Shown: positions 17,142-26,412 of the stretch, one piece after another
Layout of the letters: every line of letters begins with the position of its first letter
How positions within the stretch are numbered: the first letter of the stretch is position 1
Assembly (NCBI RefSeq): GCF_037076345.1
Contig: NZ_AP024702.1
Span: 4,650,001 to 4,714,000 of the forward strand
Origin: Haloferula helveola
GTDB taxonomy: Bacteria > Verrucomicrobiota > Verrucomicrobiia > Verrucomicrobiales > Akkermansiaceae
DNA length: 64,000 nucleotides
Direction of reading: 5' to 3'
Notes under the pieces: generated by a model
The model's input: the letters and a program-made list of their open reading frames with translations, nothing else
What the model was told of the DNA's origin: nothing
The model's database searches: none
Position numbers and translations under genes: made by a program

Positions 17142-18029
17142 TCAACCTTTCACCGTGCAGGTTTCCACTCCGTGTTTCAGCGACTGGAAAGGGTCGTCCC
17201 AAGTCGGGATGAACTCCTGCGCGACGAAGCCGGAGAAGCCGGTCTTCACGATCTCCCGGATGATTGGCGGGTAGTTGATCTCCTGGCTGGCGTCGATCTC
17301 GCCGCGGCCGGGGTTTCCGGCGGTGTGGTAGTGGCCGATGTAGTCCTTGTATTCGCGGATCCTGCGGATCACATCGCCATTCATGATCTGGACGTGGTAG
17401 ATGTCGAACAGGAGCTTGAAGTGCTCCGACCCGACGCGCTTGATGAGGTCGACGCAGAAATCGACATCATCCCCGAAGTAGCCCGGGTGGCCGGTCATTT
17501 TCCCCTCCGAGGCGCGGGAGTTGAGATGCTCGAGGCAGATCGTGATGCCCTTCTTCTCCGCTAGCGGGAGCACCTTCTTCCACGTTTCCACGCAGAGGCC
17601 GGCGGCGGTTTCGTCGTCCATCCCGTCGAAGCGCATCCCGGTAAAGGTGATCACCCGCTTGGCCCCGACGTCGGACGCGACCTCGATTGCGTCGGTCAGC
17701 TTCTCGATCACCATGTCGGTGTGCTTCGGATCGCAGGGCCCCTGGGCGAACCCGTGACTTCCGACCAGCGAGATCTCGAGGCCGAGCTCCATGACCTCCT
17801 TGTAGGACTCGCGAGGAATGCCCTCTATTCCATGGATGCCGAGTTTCACACACCATTCGGCCAGTTGTTTCGGCGGGATGTCCCGGCCATTGAAGCACCA
17901 TCCCATCACCGAGTGTTTGAAGGGAGTATCGATCTTCGCGGGAGCACCGGCCGCCCGTCCCGCTCCGAGGAACAGGCTTCCGGCCGACAGGGCGGCTCCG
18001 GAGAGGAATTGTCGTCGCGATCGGGTCAT
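17142..18029 (-). CDS. Tat-exported hydroxypyruvate isomerase-like TIM-barrel protein
   Basis: 295 aa. It opens with a twin-arginine signal (SRRQFLSGAALSAGSLFLGA), so it is probably exported folded. The rest is a xylose-isomerase-like TIM barrel of the hydroxypyruvate isomerase group: CLEHLNSR (metal/catalytic Glu), FDIYHVQIMNGD, HYHTAGNPGRGEID and a C-terminal GFVAQEF Glu. E. coli Hyi is cytoplasmic and lacks a Tat leader, so the true substrate may be another small ketose or hydroxy-acid. The start at 18029 is chosen for the Tat motif. It is divergent from the HAD gene. Confidence 0.88.
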   Translation of the reverse strand: MTRSRRQFLSGAALSAGSLFLGAGRAAGAPAKIDTPFKHSVMGWCFNGRDIPPKQLAEWCVKLGIHGIEGIPRESYKEVMELGLEISLVGSHGFAQGPCDPKHTDMVIEKLTDAIEVASDVGAKRVITFTGMRFDGMDDETAAGLCVETWKKVLPLAEKKGITICLEHLNSRASEGKMTGHPGYFGDDVDFCVDLIKRVGSEHFKLLFDIYHVQIMNGDVIRRIREYKDYIGHYHTAGNPGRGEIDASQEINYPPIIREIVKTGFSGFVAQEFIPTWDDPFQSLKHGVETCTVKG

Positions 18030-18129
18030 GGATGACAGAGCTACCGGGAGCCACGAGGGAGGCCAACGGAAATCGGGACCATTCGTGGTTTCCCGGTCGA
18101 GATTGAAATTGGGTGGGTCGAGGAAAAGG

Positions 18130-18154
18130 GCAGCGGGTTGCAAACCCGCTCTCC
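18130..18154. repeat. hairpin, GCGGGTTGCAAACCCGC family
   Basis: AGCGGGTT-GCA-AACCCGCT (18132-18150) is a perfect 8-bp hairpin, followed by CTCC. It is related to the right arm of the element at 5608-5683. It lies 24 nt upstream of the HAD gene start (18178), within its presumed leader. Confidence 0.7.
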
Positions 18155-18177
18155 CCATTCATAAACTCCGGCGCGTC

Positions 18178-18846
18178 ATGAATCCCGCAGACATTAAAAA
18201 CATCTTCTGGGACGTCGACGGAGTCCTGGCGGACCTGAACCATGCCTACTTCCATTTCCTGACCGGGCATCCGAACTACCGGGATCGCTACGCCGGGTTG
18301 AAATGGGAGCAGTTGCCGGAGGTCCTGCCGATCGTGCCGGAGTATGGCGCGCTCGAGTTGAAGACACATCCGGAACTCGGGAAGGAAATGGACCGCGACT
18401 TCTGTGCGGATCAGGACTTTTTCCGGAACCGGCCGCTCTACCCGAAGGTGATCGAGACCTTGAAGCGGTTGAACGCCCGAGGCTACCGGCAGTTCACGAT
18501 GTCGGCGACCTTCGATGTCGCGGCGAAGACCGCCTACCTCAATGACATCCTCGCGCCGGTGACCGACTTCCTGGTCATTGAATGTGTGCGGCACGGCGAG
18601 TTCATGCACGACACGGCGAAGGTCGACCGCCTGAGGGAGTGCTATGAGAAGTATGCCCTCGACCCGGGCGAGACGATGCTGGTCGATGACCGCATATACA
18701 ACCAGCATGCGGCGATCGACTCGGGCGCCCATCCCGTGCGGTTGCGGTGCGAGTTCACCACCGATCTTCCCGATGAACTCGCCTGGATCCCCGAGTTCGG
18801 GGACGTCGAAGCCGTCGCCGACTGGCTGTTGGGGGAGGACCGGTGA
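18178..18846 (+). CDS. HAD superfamily hydrolase
   Basis: 222 aa, cytoplasmic. Motif I is FWDVDGVLADLN (nucleophile D12, general acid D14), motif II is FTMSATFD, and the late acidic motif is MLVDDRIYN, followed by a segment matching the HAD end. The all-helical cap between motifs I and II suggests a phosphoglycolate-phosphatase-like subgroup. The start at 18178 is the ATG directly before the conserved motif; earlier codons cover the repeat. The substrate cannot be predicted. Confidence 0.85.
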   Translation: MNPADIKNIFWDVDGVLADLNHAYFHFLTGHPNYRDRYAGLKWEQLPEVLPIVPEYGALELKTHPELGKEMDRDFCADQDFFRNRPLYPKVIETLKRLNARGYRQFTMSATFDVAAKTAYLNDILAPVTDFLVIECVRHGEFMHDTAKVDRLRECYEKYALDPGETMLVDDRIYNQHAAIDSGAHPVRLRCEFTTDLPDELAWIPEFGDVEAVADWLLGEDR

Positions 18847-18890
18847 AATGAGATGCGCACCCGACCGGCGCTTCTTCAGCCGATTTCGCG

Positions 18891-19030
18891 AATGGAGCGC
18901 TGGCTTCAGCCGGCCCCGGAGCCATCGTCCGGCAATTGCGAGATCCAGATTCCTACCGCTCCACCGCCCTGTCGGCCGGCTTGACGATTTCGCTGTTTGT
19001 CAAGATGCCGGCTGAAGCCAGCGCTCCATT
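18891..19030. repeat. 140-bp element bounded by a perfect 24-bp inverted repeat
   Basis: The arms 18891-18914 and 19007-19030 are exact inverted copies (AATGGAGCGCTGGCTTCAGC then CGGC). The 92-nt centre carries no gene. Just outside the left arm, CTTCTTCAGCCG at 18871-18882 echoes the arm. The element fills the gap between the convergent HAD and gatB genes. No target-site duplication or transposase is visible; a MITE or REP-like structure is the likely class. Confidence 0.88.
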
Positions 19031-19102
19031 ACCTGCGGAAAGTACCGACTGCCCGGCTTGAGGAATTGCTATTCGGGCCAAAGCCCTCGGTCCACCGGTA
19101 AG

Positions 19103-20557
19103 TCAGAGTAACTTGGAGCGGAGGATCTCGGTGACCTGCTTGGGATTTGCCTTGCCCTTGGAGAGCTTCATCACCTGGCCGGTGAGGAAGTTGACCAGCT
19201 TCTCGTTGCCCGCCTTGATCTCACCGACCTGCTTCGGGTTCGCCTCGATCGCCTGATCGCAGAAGGTCTCGAGTTCGCCGGCGTCGGCAGGCTCGAAGCC
19301 CATCTCCTTGGCAACGGCGGCAGGTTCCTTGTCTGGAGATTCGAGCAGGACGAGAAGCACCTCCTTGGCCTGGTTGAGAGCGAGTTGGCCCGACTCGACG
19401 AGTTCCAGCAGTTGGCCGGTCTTGGTCGCCGAAACGGGCGCGTCGGAAATCGCGACGGAGCGTTCGTTGAGCAGTCCGAGCAGGACGTTGAGCAGGAAGT
19501 TGGCCGCTTTCTTGCCGGGGACCTTCGGATTGGCCGCCAGTTCCTCGAAGTACGATGCCAGTGGTACATCGGAAGCGAGCACGGAGGCATCGTAGGCGGT
19601 GATCTCGAACTCGTTCTCGTAGCGCTCCGCCCGTTCGTGTGGTCTTTCGGTCACCAGAGGGCGGACCTTCTCCAACAGAGGCTCGGTGTGGATGGGCAGG
19701 AGATCGGGGCAGGGGAAGTAGCGGTAGTCGTGGGCGTCCTCCTTGGTGCGGAGGAGTTGCGACTCACCGCGGTCGTCGTCCCAGCGGCGGGTCGATTGGA
19801 TCTGCTCGATGCCTCGCTGGAGATCCTCCCATTGCCGCTCGATTTCGTAGTCAATCGCGCGGCGTACGGCGGAAATCGAGTTGAGGTTCTTGAGCTCGAT
19901 CCGGTTGCCGTAGGGATCGTTCTCCTCGCGGCGGATCGAGATGTTCACGTCGCAACGGAGCTGTCCCTTTTCCATGTCGGCATCGGAGACGCCGCCCTGC
20001 TGGAGGATCATCTGCAACGAGCGCAGGAAGGAGAACGCCTCGGCGGACGACTCGATGTCCGGCTCGGTCACGATCTCCATCAGCGGCGTGCCGGCGCGGT
20101 TGTAGTCGATGATCGACGAAGTGCCGAGGTGGGTAGACTTGGCGACGTCCTCTTCAAGGTGGATGCGGTTGAGTCGGACCTTGAATCCAGGGCGGGCGAT
20201 GTTCTTGCGGACGTCGGTGGGGTAGTTGAAGTCGTAGACCGGAACCTCGCCGCCGATGCAGAGCGGCAGGTCCATCTGCGTCGTCTGGTAGTTCTTCGGC
20301 ATGTCCGGGTAGAAGTAGTTCTTCCGATCCCACTTCGAGATCTCGGGCGAACCGCAGTCGAGCAGGAGTCCGGCGAGCAGGGTCTTTTCGATCGCGTGGC
20401 GGTTGAGCACCGGCAGGGCGCCGGGCAAGCCAAGGCAGACCGGGCAGGTGCGGGTGTTGGGTTCCTCGGCGAAGGAGGTTTCGCAGGAGCAGAACATCTT
20501 GGTGTTCGTTTTGACCTGGCAGTGGACTTCGAGGCCGATGGTGACGAGGAAAGACAT
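19103..20557 (-). CDS. gatB: Asp-tRNA(Asn)/Glu-tRNA(Gln) amidotransferase subunit B
   Basis: 484 aa, usual length. GatB, with GatA and GatC, converts misacylated Glu-tRNA(Gln) and Asp-tRNA(Asn) to the amide forms. It opens TIGLEVHCQVKTNTKMFCSC (part of the GatB signature, with Cys residues of the zinc site), has CPVCLGLPGALPVLN, and ends in the YqeY-like tRNA-binding helix domain (QVMKLSKGKANPKQVTEIL). gatA and gatC are not in the window. The start at 20557 is the Met before SFLVTIG; upstream codons are in a repeat. Confidence 0.97.
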   Translation of the reverse strand: MSFLVTIGLEVHCQVKTNTKMFCSCETSFAEEPNTRTCPVCLGLPGALPVLNRHAIEKTLLAGLLLDCGSPEISKWDRKNYFYPDMPKNYQTTQMDLPLCIGGEVPVYDFNYPTDVRKNIARPGFKVRLNRIHLEEDVAKSTHLGTSSIIDYNRAGTPLMEIVTEPDIESSAEAFSFLRSLQMILQQGGVSDADMEKGQLRCDVNISIRREENDPYGNRIELKNLNSISAVRRAIDYEIERQWEDLQRGIEQIQSTRRWDDDRGESQLLRTKEDAHDYRYFPCPDLLPIHTEPLLEKVRPLVTERPHERAERYENEFEITAYDASVLASDVPLASYFEELAANPKVPGKKAANFLLNVLLGLLNERSVAISDAPVSATKTGQLLELVESGQLALNQAKEVLLVLLESPDKEPAAVAKEMGFEPADAGELETFCDQAIEANPKQVGEIKAGNEKLVNFLTGQVMKLSKGKANPKQVTEILRSKLL

Positions 20558-20589
20558 GTTGGACGTGATCCGTGATCGGTGGAGAAATT

Positions 20590-20610
20590 GAACCGCCAAG
20601 ACGCCAAGGC
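20590..20610 (+). repeat. 21-bp direct repeat, copy B (CGCCAAGACGCCAAGG type)
   Basis: Identical to 5728-5748 in the same orientation; here the series continues with CGCCAAGGGA, adding one more unit. It lies in the 77-nt gap between gatB and the CvpA-like gene. Confidence 0.8.
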
Positions 20611-20634
20611 CGCCAAGGGATTTCGGGGAGGAGT

Positions 20635-21432
20635 TCAGAGTTTGGTATTGGCGAGGACTTCGCGGAGGTTGTCGTTTTCGAGCATCCGGTCGAGGCGCGG
20701 ATCCCGGAGGATCTCGGAGTAGCGGCCTTCGCGGGCCAGTTGCCGGAGCTCGGGGTCGGAGAGGACGATGTCGCGGATGTCCGGCTCCTCAAGGACCGGG
20801 ATTGCCTTCGGAGGCGCGCTTTCGGCAGCTGAGATAAGCTTGGCCAGCGCCACGCGGGCCTCGTCGGCGAGGGGGTCGATCGAGCTGAACCAGTCGGCTG
20901 GCAGCGCCTGCTCGATGTTCTCCTTCAGTTTGGCGAGGAAGGCGGTCCTGTCGGGGGTGACGGCGGTGTCGAAGGACTCGGCGTAGGTCCGGATTTCGGC
21001 GACCGAGCCGGCGTGACGGAGGAAGGTCGCGCCGGCAAACCACAGGAGCGCGGTCGGGATCAGGCTGAGGAGCAGCGTGACCGCCCAGCGGATCGGCGAG
21101 CGGCGGTTCTTCTCGGCGTTGTCCGGATTGGGCTCGCCCAGAGGCCGCACGACGCTTCGGGCGAGGTAGCGCAGCAGGAAGAAGGTCAGCAGGAAGACGA
21201 CCAGCGGCAGCGCGGCCGAGAGCAATGCCGACTCCTTGCCGAGGAACTGCCGGCCGAGGGCCGGTGCGTGCTGCCACGAGAAGAACGCGGCGAATCCCGA
21301 AGCGCAAAGGAAGATGGTGCCCCAGAGAATCCGCAGCAATCCCCGCAGCATCGCCAGCGAGGCGATGGCGCCGAAGATCAGCAAGGCCGCGGTGCCAAGG
21401 CTGATCTGGGGAATGGATTCGGGAAGCGACAA
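20635..21432 (-). CDS. CvpA-like multispan membrane protein
   Basis: 265 aa. Four hydrophobic segments in the N-terminal 150 residues (around 14-35, 37-50, 66-90, 112-135) are followed by a soluble C-terminal region with an end pattern (EPDIRDIVLSDPELRQLAREGR, then DPRLDRMLENDNLREVL) resembling the acidic helical tails of CvpA family proteins, some of which act in colicin V secretion or envelope maintenance. The start is TTG at 21432, with AAGG just upstream; an internal Met at residue 28 is less likely. It follows aroC by 24 nt, so may be cotranscribed. Confidence 0.7.
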   Translation of the reverse strand: MSLPESIPQISLGTAALLIFGAIASLAMLRGLLRILWGTIFLCASGFAAFFSWQHAPALGRQFLGKESALLSAALPLVVFLLTFFLLRYLARSVVRPLGEPNPDNAEKNRRSPIRWAVTLLLSLIPTALLWFAGATFLRHAGSVAEIRTYAESFDTAVTPDRTAFLAKLKENIEQALPADWFSSIDPLADEARVALAKLISAAESAPPKAIPVLEEPDIRDIVLSDPELRQLAREGRYSEILRDPRLDRMLENDNLREVLANTKL

Positions 21433-21456
21433 GGCCTTGGGTGGCGCGCGGCCGGC

Positions 21457-22542
21457 TTACAGACCGCACTGGCCGCGTTGGCGGAGGAGGTGGTCGCAAA
21501 TGACGAGCGCCGCCATCGCGTCAACCATCGGCACCGCCCGCGGAAGCACGCAGGCATCGTGACGGCCGCGGCCCTTGAGCTGGGTGTCCTGACCGTCGTT
21601 GGTCACGGTGTCCTGCTCGGTCATGATGGTGGCGGTCGGTTTGAACCCGACCCGGAAGACGATCGGCTCGCCGTTCGAAATGCCGCCTTGGATGCCACCG
21701 GAACGGTTCGAGGTTGTGCGAACCTTGCCGTCGACCATGCGGAACGGATCGTTGTGCTCCCGGCCGGTCATGCGGGTGCCGGCGAAGCCCGAACCGATTT
21801 CGAAGCCCTTGGTCGCAGGCAAGGACATCATCGCCTTGGCCAGTTCGGCCTCGAGCTTATCGAAGACCGGTTCGCCGAGTCCCGGTGGGACGCCTCGAAC
21901 GACGCATTCGACCACGCCGCCGATCGAGTTGCCGTCGGCGCGCACCTCCTTGATTCGCTCGATCATCTTCTCGGCCGCGACGGGGTCGCCGGTGCGGACG
22001 ATGTTGCTCTCGATCATTTCGGAAGTGACGGTCGCGGGATCGACGTCGGCCTCGAGGTCGTGGATCGACTTCACCCAGGAAAGGATCTCGATCCCCGGAG
22101 CCAGCGCCGCGAGCACCTGCTTGGCGACGGCCGCGGCGGCCACGCGACCGATCGTTTCGCGGGCCGAAGCGCGTCCACCGCCCGAAAGCGCGCGGATGCC
22201 ATACTTGGCGTCGTAGGTGTAGTCGGCATGCGACGGGCGGTATTTGACCGCCATTTCCTCGTAGGCACCGGGGCGCTGGTCTTCGTTCTCAACCGTGATC
22301 GCGATCGGGGTGCCGAGCGTTTGCCCGTCCTGGACGCCGGAGAGGATCCGGCAGGTGTCCGATTCCTTGCGCGGGGTGACGATGTCCGACTGCCCGGGGC
22401 GCCGGCGGTCGAGCTCGTGCTGGATTTCCTTTTCGGTCAGGGGAATGCGGGGCGGGCAGCCGTCGATGATCACGCCGACGGCTCCCCCGTGGGATTCGCC
22501 GAAGGTGTGAAGGCGGAAGGCGTGGCCGAAACTGGATGACAT
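21457..22542 (-). CDS. aroC: chorismate synthase
   Basis: 361 aa, normal size. AroC converts EPSP to chorismate, last step of the shikimate pathway, with reduced FMN. The three family signatures are visible: the N-terminal [14 protein letters not shown], the middle GGRASARET, and the late [14 protein letters not shown]. The FMN-binding His (HTFGESHGG) is present. The start at 22542 is the Met before SSSFGHAFR. It is divergent from the phosphoesterase gene with a very small interval, so the promoters must overlap. Confidence 0.97.
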   Translation of the reverse strand: MSSSFGHAFRLHTFGESHGGAVGVIIDGCPPRIPLTEKEIQHELDRRRPGQSDIVTPRKESDTCRILSGVQDGQTLGTPIAITVENEDQRPGAYEEMAVKYRPSHADYTYDAKYGIRALSGGGRASARETIGRVAAAAVAKQVLAALAPGIEILSWVKSIHDLEADVDPATVTSEMIESNIVRTGDPVAAEKMIERIKEVRADGNSIGGVVECVVRGVPPGLGEPVFDKLEAELAKAMMSLPATKGFEIGSGFAGTRMTGREHNDPFRMVDGKVRTTSNRSGGIQGGISNGEPIVFRVGFKPTATIMTEQDTVTNDGQDTQLKGRGRHDACVLPRAVPMVDAMAALVICDHLLRQRGQCGL

Positions 22543-22621
22543 GCGGCGGAGTGTAGGCGCCGACGGCCGTCTGCGAAGTGCGAATTGGAGGTTGGCGGGG
22601 CTGGGGCTCCGGGGTAGGTCG

Positions 22622-24313
22622 ATGGCCATGTTTCACCCGTTCCGCGTGCTTTCTTTCCTGTCTCTGACGCTATCGCTCGACGCCTCGGTGCACGGCCCCT
22701 TCGTCCAATGGTCGACCGCCCCGGAGAGCGAGGCGTCGGTCCGCTGGGTCGAGACATCCGGCGGATCGGGGAGCTGGACGCTCGGGAAGAGCGGCTTCGG
22801 CTATGGCGATGCCGACGACGCCACCGTGATTCGGGAAATGGAGGGCCGGTTCGCCGAGGTCTACGTCCGGCGGAAGATCGCGGTGCCCGGGGATCTTCCG
22901 GAGAAGGCGGAACTGGTGCTCCTCGCGCGCTACGACGATGCCTTCACGCTGGCCATCGACGGTCGCGAAGCGGTGCGGAAGAACGTCCGGGTGGTCGATG
23001 GTCGCGAGCAGGTCATCCAAAAGCACGAGGCGAACAAGTGGGAAGAGATCTCCTTGGGTAAAGTTGAAGCCGGAGAGCGCATCTTCTCGGCGGTCGGGTT
23101 CAATGATGGCCTCCAGAGTTCCGACTTCACCCTCGACCTGAAGGTCGTCGCACGCTGGGACGGCGGAGAGCGCGAGATCGTTGGTGAAGGCGCCGAGTGG
23201 GAGTATCTCGCCGGAGCGAAGCCAACCGCCGGTTGGCGCCGTCAGGTCGGAGTGGAGAAGAAGGAAGACTCCGACGAGTTGCCGGAACTCCGGGTTCGCG
23301 TCAAAGGCGAGACGGACTGGAAGCTTGTGGAAGTCGAGCGGGTGCCCTTCGCAAAGTCGGCGCATACCGTGGCAAGTGCGGAGCTGACGGGACTCCCATC
23401 CGGAACCGACATCGAACTCCGCCTGGGCGATCGCGATGTTGTTTTCCGGACCGCACCTTCGAAGGCCGAGACGCTCCGATTTGTCACCGGTGGCGACATG
23501 TTTCACTCGCGGGGACTGCTCGACGCGATGAACGCGCGTGCTGGTGCTGAAGATCCGATGTTCGCTCTGCTCGGAGGTGACCTCGCCTACACCAACAACC
23601 AGAATGTCGGCCGCTGGTTCGAGTGGATCGACTCGTGGGTCGAAAACGCCCGCACTCCTGACGGTCGCCAGGTGCCGATGGTGGTGGCCATCGGCAATCA
23701 CGAGATCACCGGTGCCGGATACCGCCCGAATGATGCTCCCGGTCCCGAGGCGGCCGACGAGTTCTTCAGCCTGTTCCGGATGCAGGAAGCGGGCGAGGCG
23801 CGTCAGGCCATCGACTTCGAGGCAGGGCTCTCACTGGTGCTTCTCGACTCCGGTCATGCCGCGACGCTTGCGAGCCAGACGGACTGGCTGGAGGCGCGCC
23901 TGAAGGAGCGGGAGAAAGTGAAGCATCTCTTCGTCTGCTACCACCGGCCGGCCTGGGGTTGCGGAACGAAGGAGGACGCGGTCGGCATTCAGAAGCTGTG
24001 GTGCCCGCTGTTCGAGAAGTATCAGGTCGATGCGGTGTTCGAGAATGACCACCACGTGCACTCCCGATCGGCGCCGATGTTCGACGGCAAGGTGGATACG
24101 GAAAGAGGGGTTCCCTATCTCGGGGCAGGGGCATGGGGGACCAAGGTCCGGTCGATCCCGGCAAATCTGAAGAAGGTGCGGCCGTGGATGGAATCGGCTT
24201 ACGCGAAGAACCATCTCTATGCCGTGACGCTCGAGGAGGAGGGCTGGATGGCCGTGGCGAAGGAGGCCGACGGCGAGGTGTTCGACCGCGTCGAGCGGCG
24301 ATGGAGGCGTTGA
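22622..24313 (+). CDS. secreted calcineurin-like metallophosphoesterase
   Basis: 563 aa. A signal peptide ([21 protein letters not shown]) is preceded by two candidate Met starts (22622, 22628). The N-terminal half is a beta-rich region; the phosphoesterase domain begins near residue 285 with [10 protein letters not shown], then [27 protein letters not shown] and [10 protein letters not shown], the metal-ligand series of purple acid phosphatase-like enzymes. The first motif lacks the classical D-x-H, an atypical feature. Substrate unknown; a periplasmic or surface phosphatase role is inferred from the signal. Confidence 0.87.
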   Translation: MAMFHPFRVLSFLSLTLSLDASVHGPFVQWSTAPESEASVRWVETSGGSGSWTLGKSGFGYGDADDATVIREMEGRFAEVYVRRKIAVPGDLPEKAELVLLARYDDAFTLAIDGREAVRKNVRVVDGREQVIQKHEANKWEEISLGKVEAGERIFSAVGFNDGLQSSDFTLDLKVVARWDGGEREIVGEGAEWEYLAGAKPTAGWRRQVGVEKKEDSDELPELRVRVKGETDWKLVEVERVPFAKSAHTVASAELTGLPSGTDIELRLGDRDVVFRTAPSKAETLRFVTGGDMFHSRGLLDAMNARAGAEDPMFALLGGDLAYTNNQNVGRWFEWIDSWVENARTPDGRQVPMVVAIGNHEITGAGYRPNDAPGPEAADEFFSLFRMQEAGEARQAIDFEAGLSLVLLDSGHAATLASQTDWLEARLKEREKVKHLFVCYHRPAWGCGTKEDAVGIQKLWCPLFEKYQVDAVFENDHHVHSRSAPMFDGKVDTERGVPYLGAGAWGTKVRSIPANLKKVRPWMESAYAKNHLYAVTLEEEGWMAVAKEADGEVFDRVERRWRR

Positions 24314-24349
24314 TTGGGCCGCCTAGCTCACTGATCGCCAGTGGGTTTT

Positions 24350-24370
24350 GTGGCGGAATCGCCACTTGAT
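24350..24370 (+). terminator. weak terminator-like hairpin after the phosphoesterase gene
   Basis: GTGGCG-GAAT-CGCCAC (24350-24365) is followed by TTGATT, a poor T-run. It lies 36 nt after the stop at 24313. Position favours termination; the tail does not. Confidence 0.35.
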
Positions 24371-24406
24371 TGGAGTCCAGCGCGGAGTCGATTCCGGGGA
24401 TAACGG

Positions 24407-24426
24407 GGTTGGTTAGTTAACCAACC
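24407..24426. promoter_or_regulatory. perfect palindrome just upstream of the glycosyltransferase gene
   Basis: GGTTGGTTA-GT-TAACCAACC (24407-24426) is a perfect 9+9 bp dyad ending 11 nt before the ATG at 24438. Its position fits an operator or a translation-blocking hairpin. It lacks GC-rich stem and T-run, so it is not a terminator. AACC recurs once more just after it. Confidence 0.55.
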
Positions 24427-24437
24427 TTAACCATCTC

Positions 24438-26399
24438 ATGCGAATCGACATCGTCACGGACACTTTCGCGCCCGACGTCAACGGCGTCGCCATGACCTTG
24501 GGTCGGCTATCGGACGGTCTGCGCAAGCGCGGACACATCGTTCACATCATCCGCACCGGTGGAGATCGGAAAGCGGGCGAGACCTTGGCGGCGTCGATCA
24601 CTCTGCCGGGCTATAAGGAAGTCCGGATCGGTCTTCCCGGACCGTTCAAGTTGAGGAAGCGCTGGCTGAAGCGCCGGCCCGATGCGATCTACGTCGCCAC
24701 CGAGAGTCCGCTGGGTATCTCGGCGATCAAGGCTGCCAACGTTCTCGGGATCCCGGTGATCGCTGGGTTCCACACGAATTTCCACGAGTACATGGAGCAG
24801 TACCGCCTCGGCGGTCTCCAGCCGGCGGCGATGTCCTACCTGCGGAAAGTTCACAGTCGCGCGGAAGTGACGATGGCTCCGACCCCCGACGTCGTCGAGA
24901 TGCTCGAGCGGGAAGGTTTCCGGAACGTCGCGCTGCTTGGCCGCGGCGTCGATACCGAGCTGTTCAATCCCGGCCGCCGCTGTGCTTCGCTGCGCGCCGA
25001 GTGGGGCGTCCGCGAAGGTACGCCGGTCGCGATCATCGTTGGCCGTGTGGCGGCGGAAAAGAACCTGGCGCTGGCGATGGAGTGCTTCCGGAGGATGCGG
25101 GAGAAGGTGCCGGACATGAGGTTCGTCTGCGTCGGCGACGGGCCGATCCGCGAGGCGCTGAAGAGCAGGAATCCCTTTGTCCATTTTGCCGGCGTCCAGA
25201 CGGGTGAGGATCTCGCCCGTCACTACGCCTCGGCCGATATCCTGCTTTTCCCGAGCGAGACCGAGACCTTTGGCAATGTCCTCCTCGAAGGCATGGCATC
25301 CGGCTTGGTGACGGTCAGCTACGACTACGCCGCTTCCGGCAAGTACGTCGCTCATGGTATCAACGGCCTGAAGGCACCCAAGGGGAACTCGACCGAGTAT
25401 GCCGAACTCGCCAACGACGCTCTCCGGCGTTTGCAGGGCGAGATGCGCGAGCAGGCGCGGGCTTCGGTCGCTCCGCTGGGCTGGGGCCGCGTGATCGACG
25501 TCTTCGAATCGAAACTGAACGAGGTCTCCGACGCTGCCGGGCGCGGTCCCTCAAGCCACCAGTTGAAGAAGAAGTGTGAGCCCCGGAGCTACCGCACGAT
25601 CTTCCTCTCGGATATCCACCTGGGAACGTCGGACAGCAAGGTCCACGAGGTGACCGATTTCCTGAAGCACACGACCTGCGAAAAGCTGGTGCTCAACGGA
25701 GATATCATCGACGGCTGGGCACTACGGCGCGGCTCGAAGTGGAAGAAGCGCCACAGCCGCTTCGTCCGCAAGGTGCTCAAGAAAATGGAACGGGAGGATA
25801 CCGAGATCATCTACTGTCGCGGCAACCACGATGACATCCTCGACCGATTTCTTCCGCTGGCATTCGGACGGATCAGGTTTGTGAAGGAACACATTCACGA
25901 GTCCGCCGACAACAGGCGCTACCTCGTGGTGCACGGCGACGGATTCGACAGCGTCTCGACCAACCACAAGTGGCTCGCGTGGCTGGGTGCGATGGGTTAC
26001 GACTCGTTGCTCGTCATCAATCGCCTCTACAACCGTTTCCGGGCGTGGCGCGGGAAGGAGTATTTCTCCCTCAGCAAGAAGGTGAAGGCCAAGGTGAAGT
26101 CGGCGGTGAGCTTCGTCGACAACTACGAGCACCAGCTCCAGGAATTCGCCCGCAAGCGGAAGTGCGACGGGATCATCTGCGGTCACATTCACACGCCGGA
26201 GGACAAGCTGGTGAATGACATCCGTTATCTGAACTCCGGCGACTGGGTCGAGAGCCTCACCGCGATTGTCGAACACCACGACGGCCGGATGGAGTTGATC
26301 CAGTACGACAACTTCATCGAAGAGTTGGCGAAGGAATTCCGATGCCTGGAGCCGGTTCGGCGTTCCAAGTCCGAAACCCCGGTGGATCTCCCGGCCTGA
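24438..26399 (+). CDS. glycosyltransferase family 4 fused to LpxH-like metallophosphoesterase
   Basis: 653 aa. Residues 1-365 are a GT-B glycosyltransferase of family GT4: Gly-rich N-terminal loop DIVTDTFAPDVNGVA, phosphate-binding VGRVAAEKN near 202, and the EX7E-type FPSETETFGNVLLEG near 271. Residues 386-630 are a phosphoesterase like UDP-2,3-diacylglucosamine hydrolases: SDIHLG (D392/H394), NGDIIDGW, RGNHDD, VVHGDGFD and CGHIHTPE. Both halves keep their catalytic motifs. A role in envelope glycolipid synthesis is inference. No Shine-Dalgarno is seen before the ATG. The order in the fusion is unusual; no nearby partner gene helps. Confidence 0.92.
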   Translation: MRIDIVTDTFAPDVNGVAMTLGRLSDGLRKRGHIVHIIRTGGDRKAGETLAASITLPGYKEVRIGLPGPFKLRKRWLKRRPDAIYVATESPLGISAIKAANVLGIPVIAGFHTNFHEYMEQYRLGGLQPAAMSYLRKVHSRAEVTMAPTPDVVEMLEREGFRNVALLGRGVDTELFNPGRRCASLRAEWGVREGTPVAIIVGRVAAEKNLALAMECFRRMREKVPDMRFVCVGDGPIREALKSRNPFVHFAGVQTGEDLARHYASADILLFPSETETFGNVLLEGMASGLVTVSYDYAASGKYVAHGINGLKAPKGNSTEYAELANDALRRLQGEMREQARASVAPLGWGRVIDVFESKLNEVSDAAGRGPSSHQLKKKCEPRSYRTIFLSDIHLGTSDSKVHEVTDFLKHTTCEKLVLNGDIIDGWALRRGSKWKKRHSRFVRKVLKKMEREDTEIIYCRGNHDDILDRFLPLAFGRIRFVKEHIHESADNRRYLVVHGDGFDSVSTNHKWLAWLGAMGYDSLLVINRLYNRFRAWRGKEYFSLSKKVKAKVKSAVSFVDNYEHQLQEFARKRKCDGIICGHIHTPEDKLVNDIRYLNSGDWVESLTAIVEHHDGRMELIQYDNFIEELAKEFRCLEPVRRSKSETPVDLPA

Positions 26400-26412
26400 G
26401 CGACCCGGGCTG

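Noticed and set aside
18891-19030. Rho-independent terminator for the HAD and gatB genes
   Set aside because: The arms are 92 nt apart and no T-run follows.
21013-22539. 508-codon plus-strand open frame
   Set aside because: Spans the antisense of aroC and the CvpA-like gene; both minus-strand genes are supported by family motifs.
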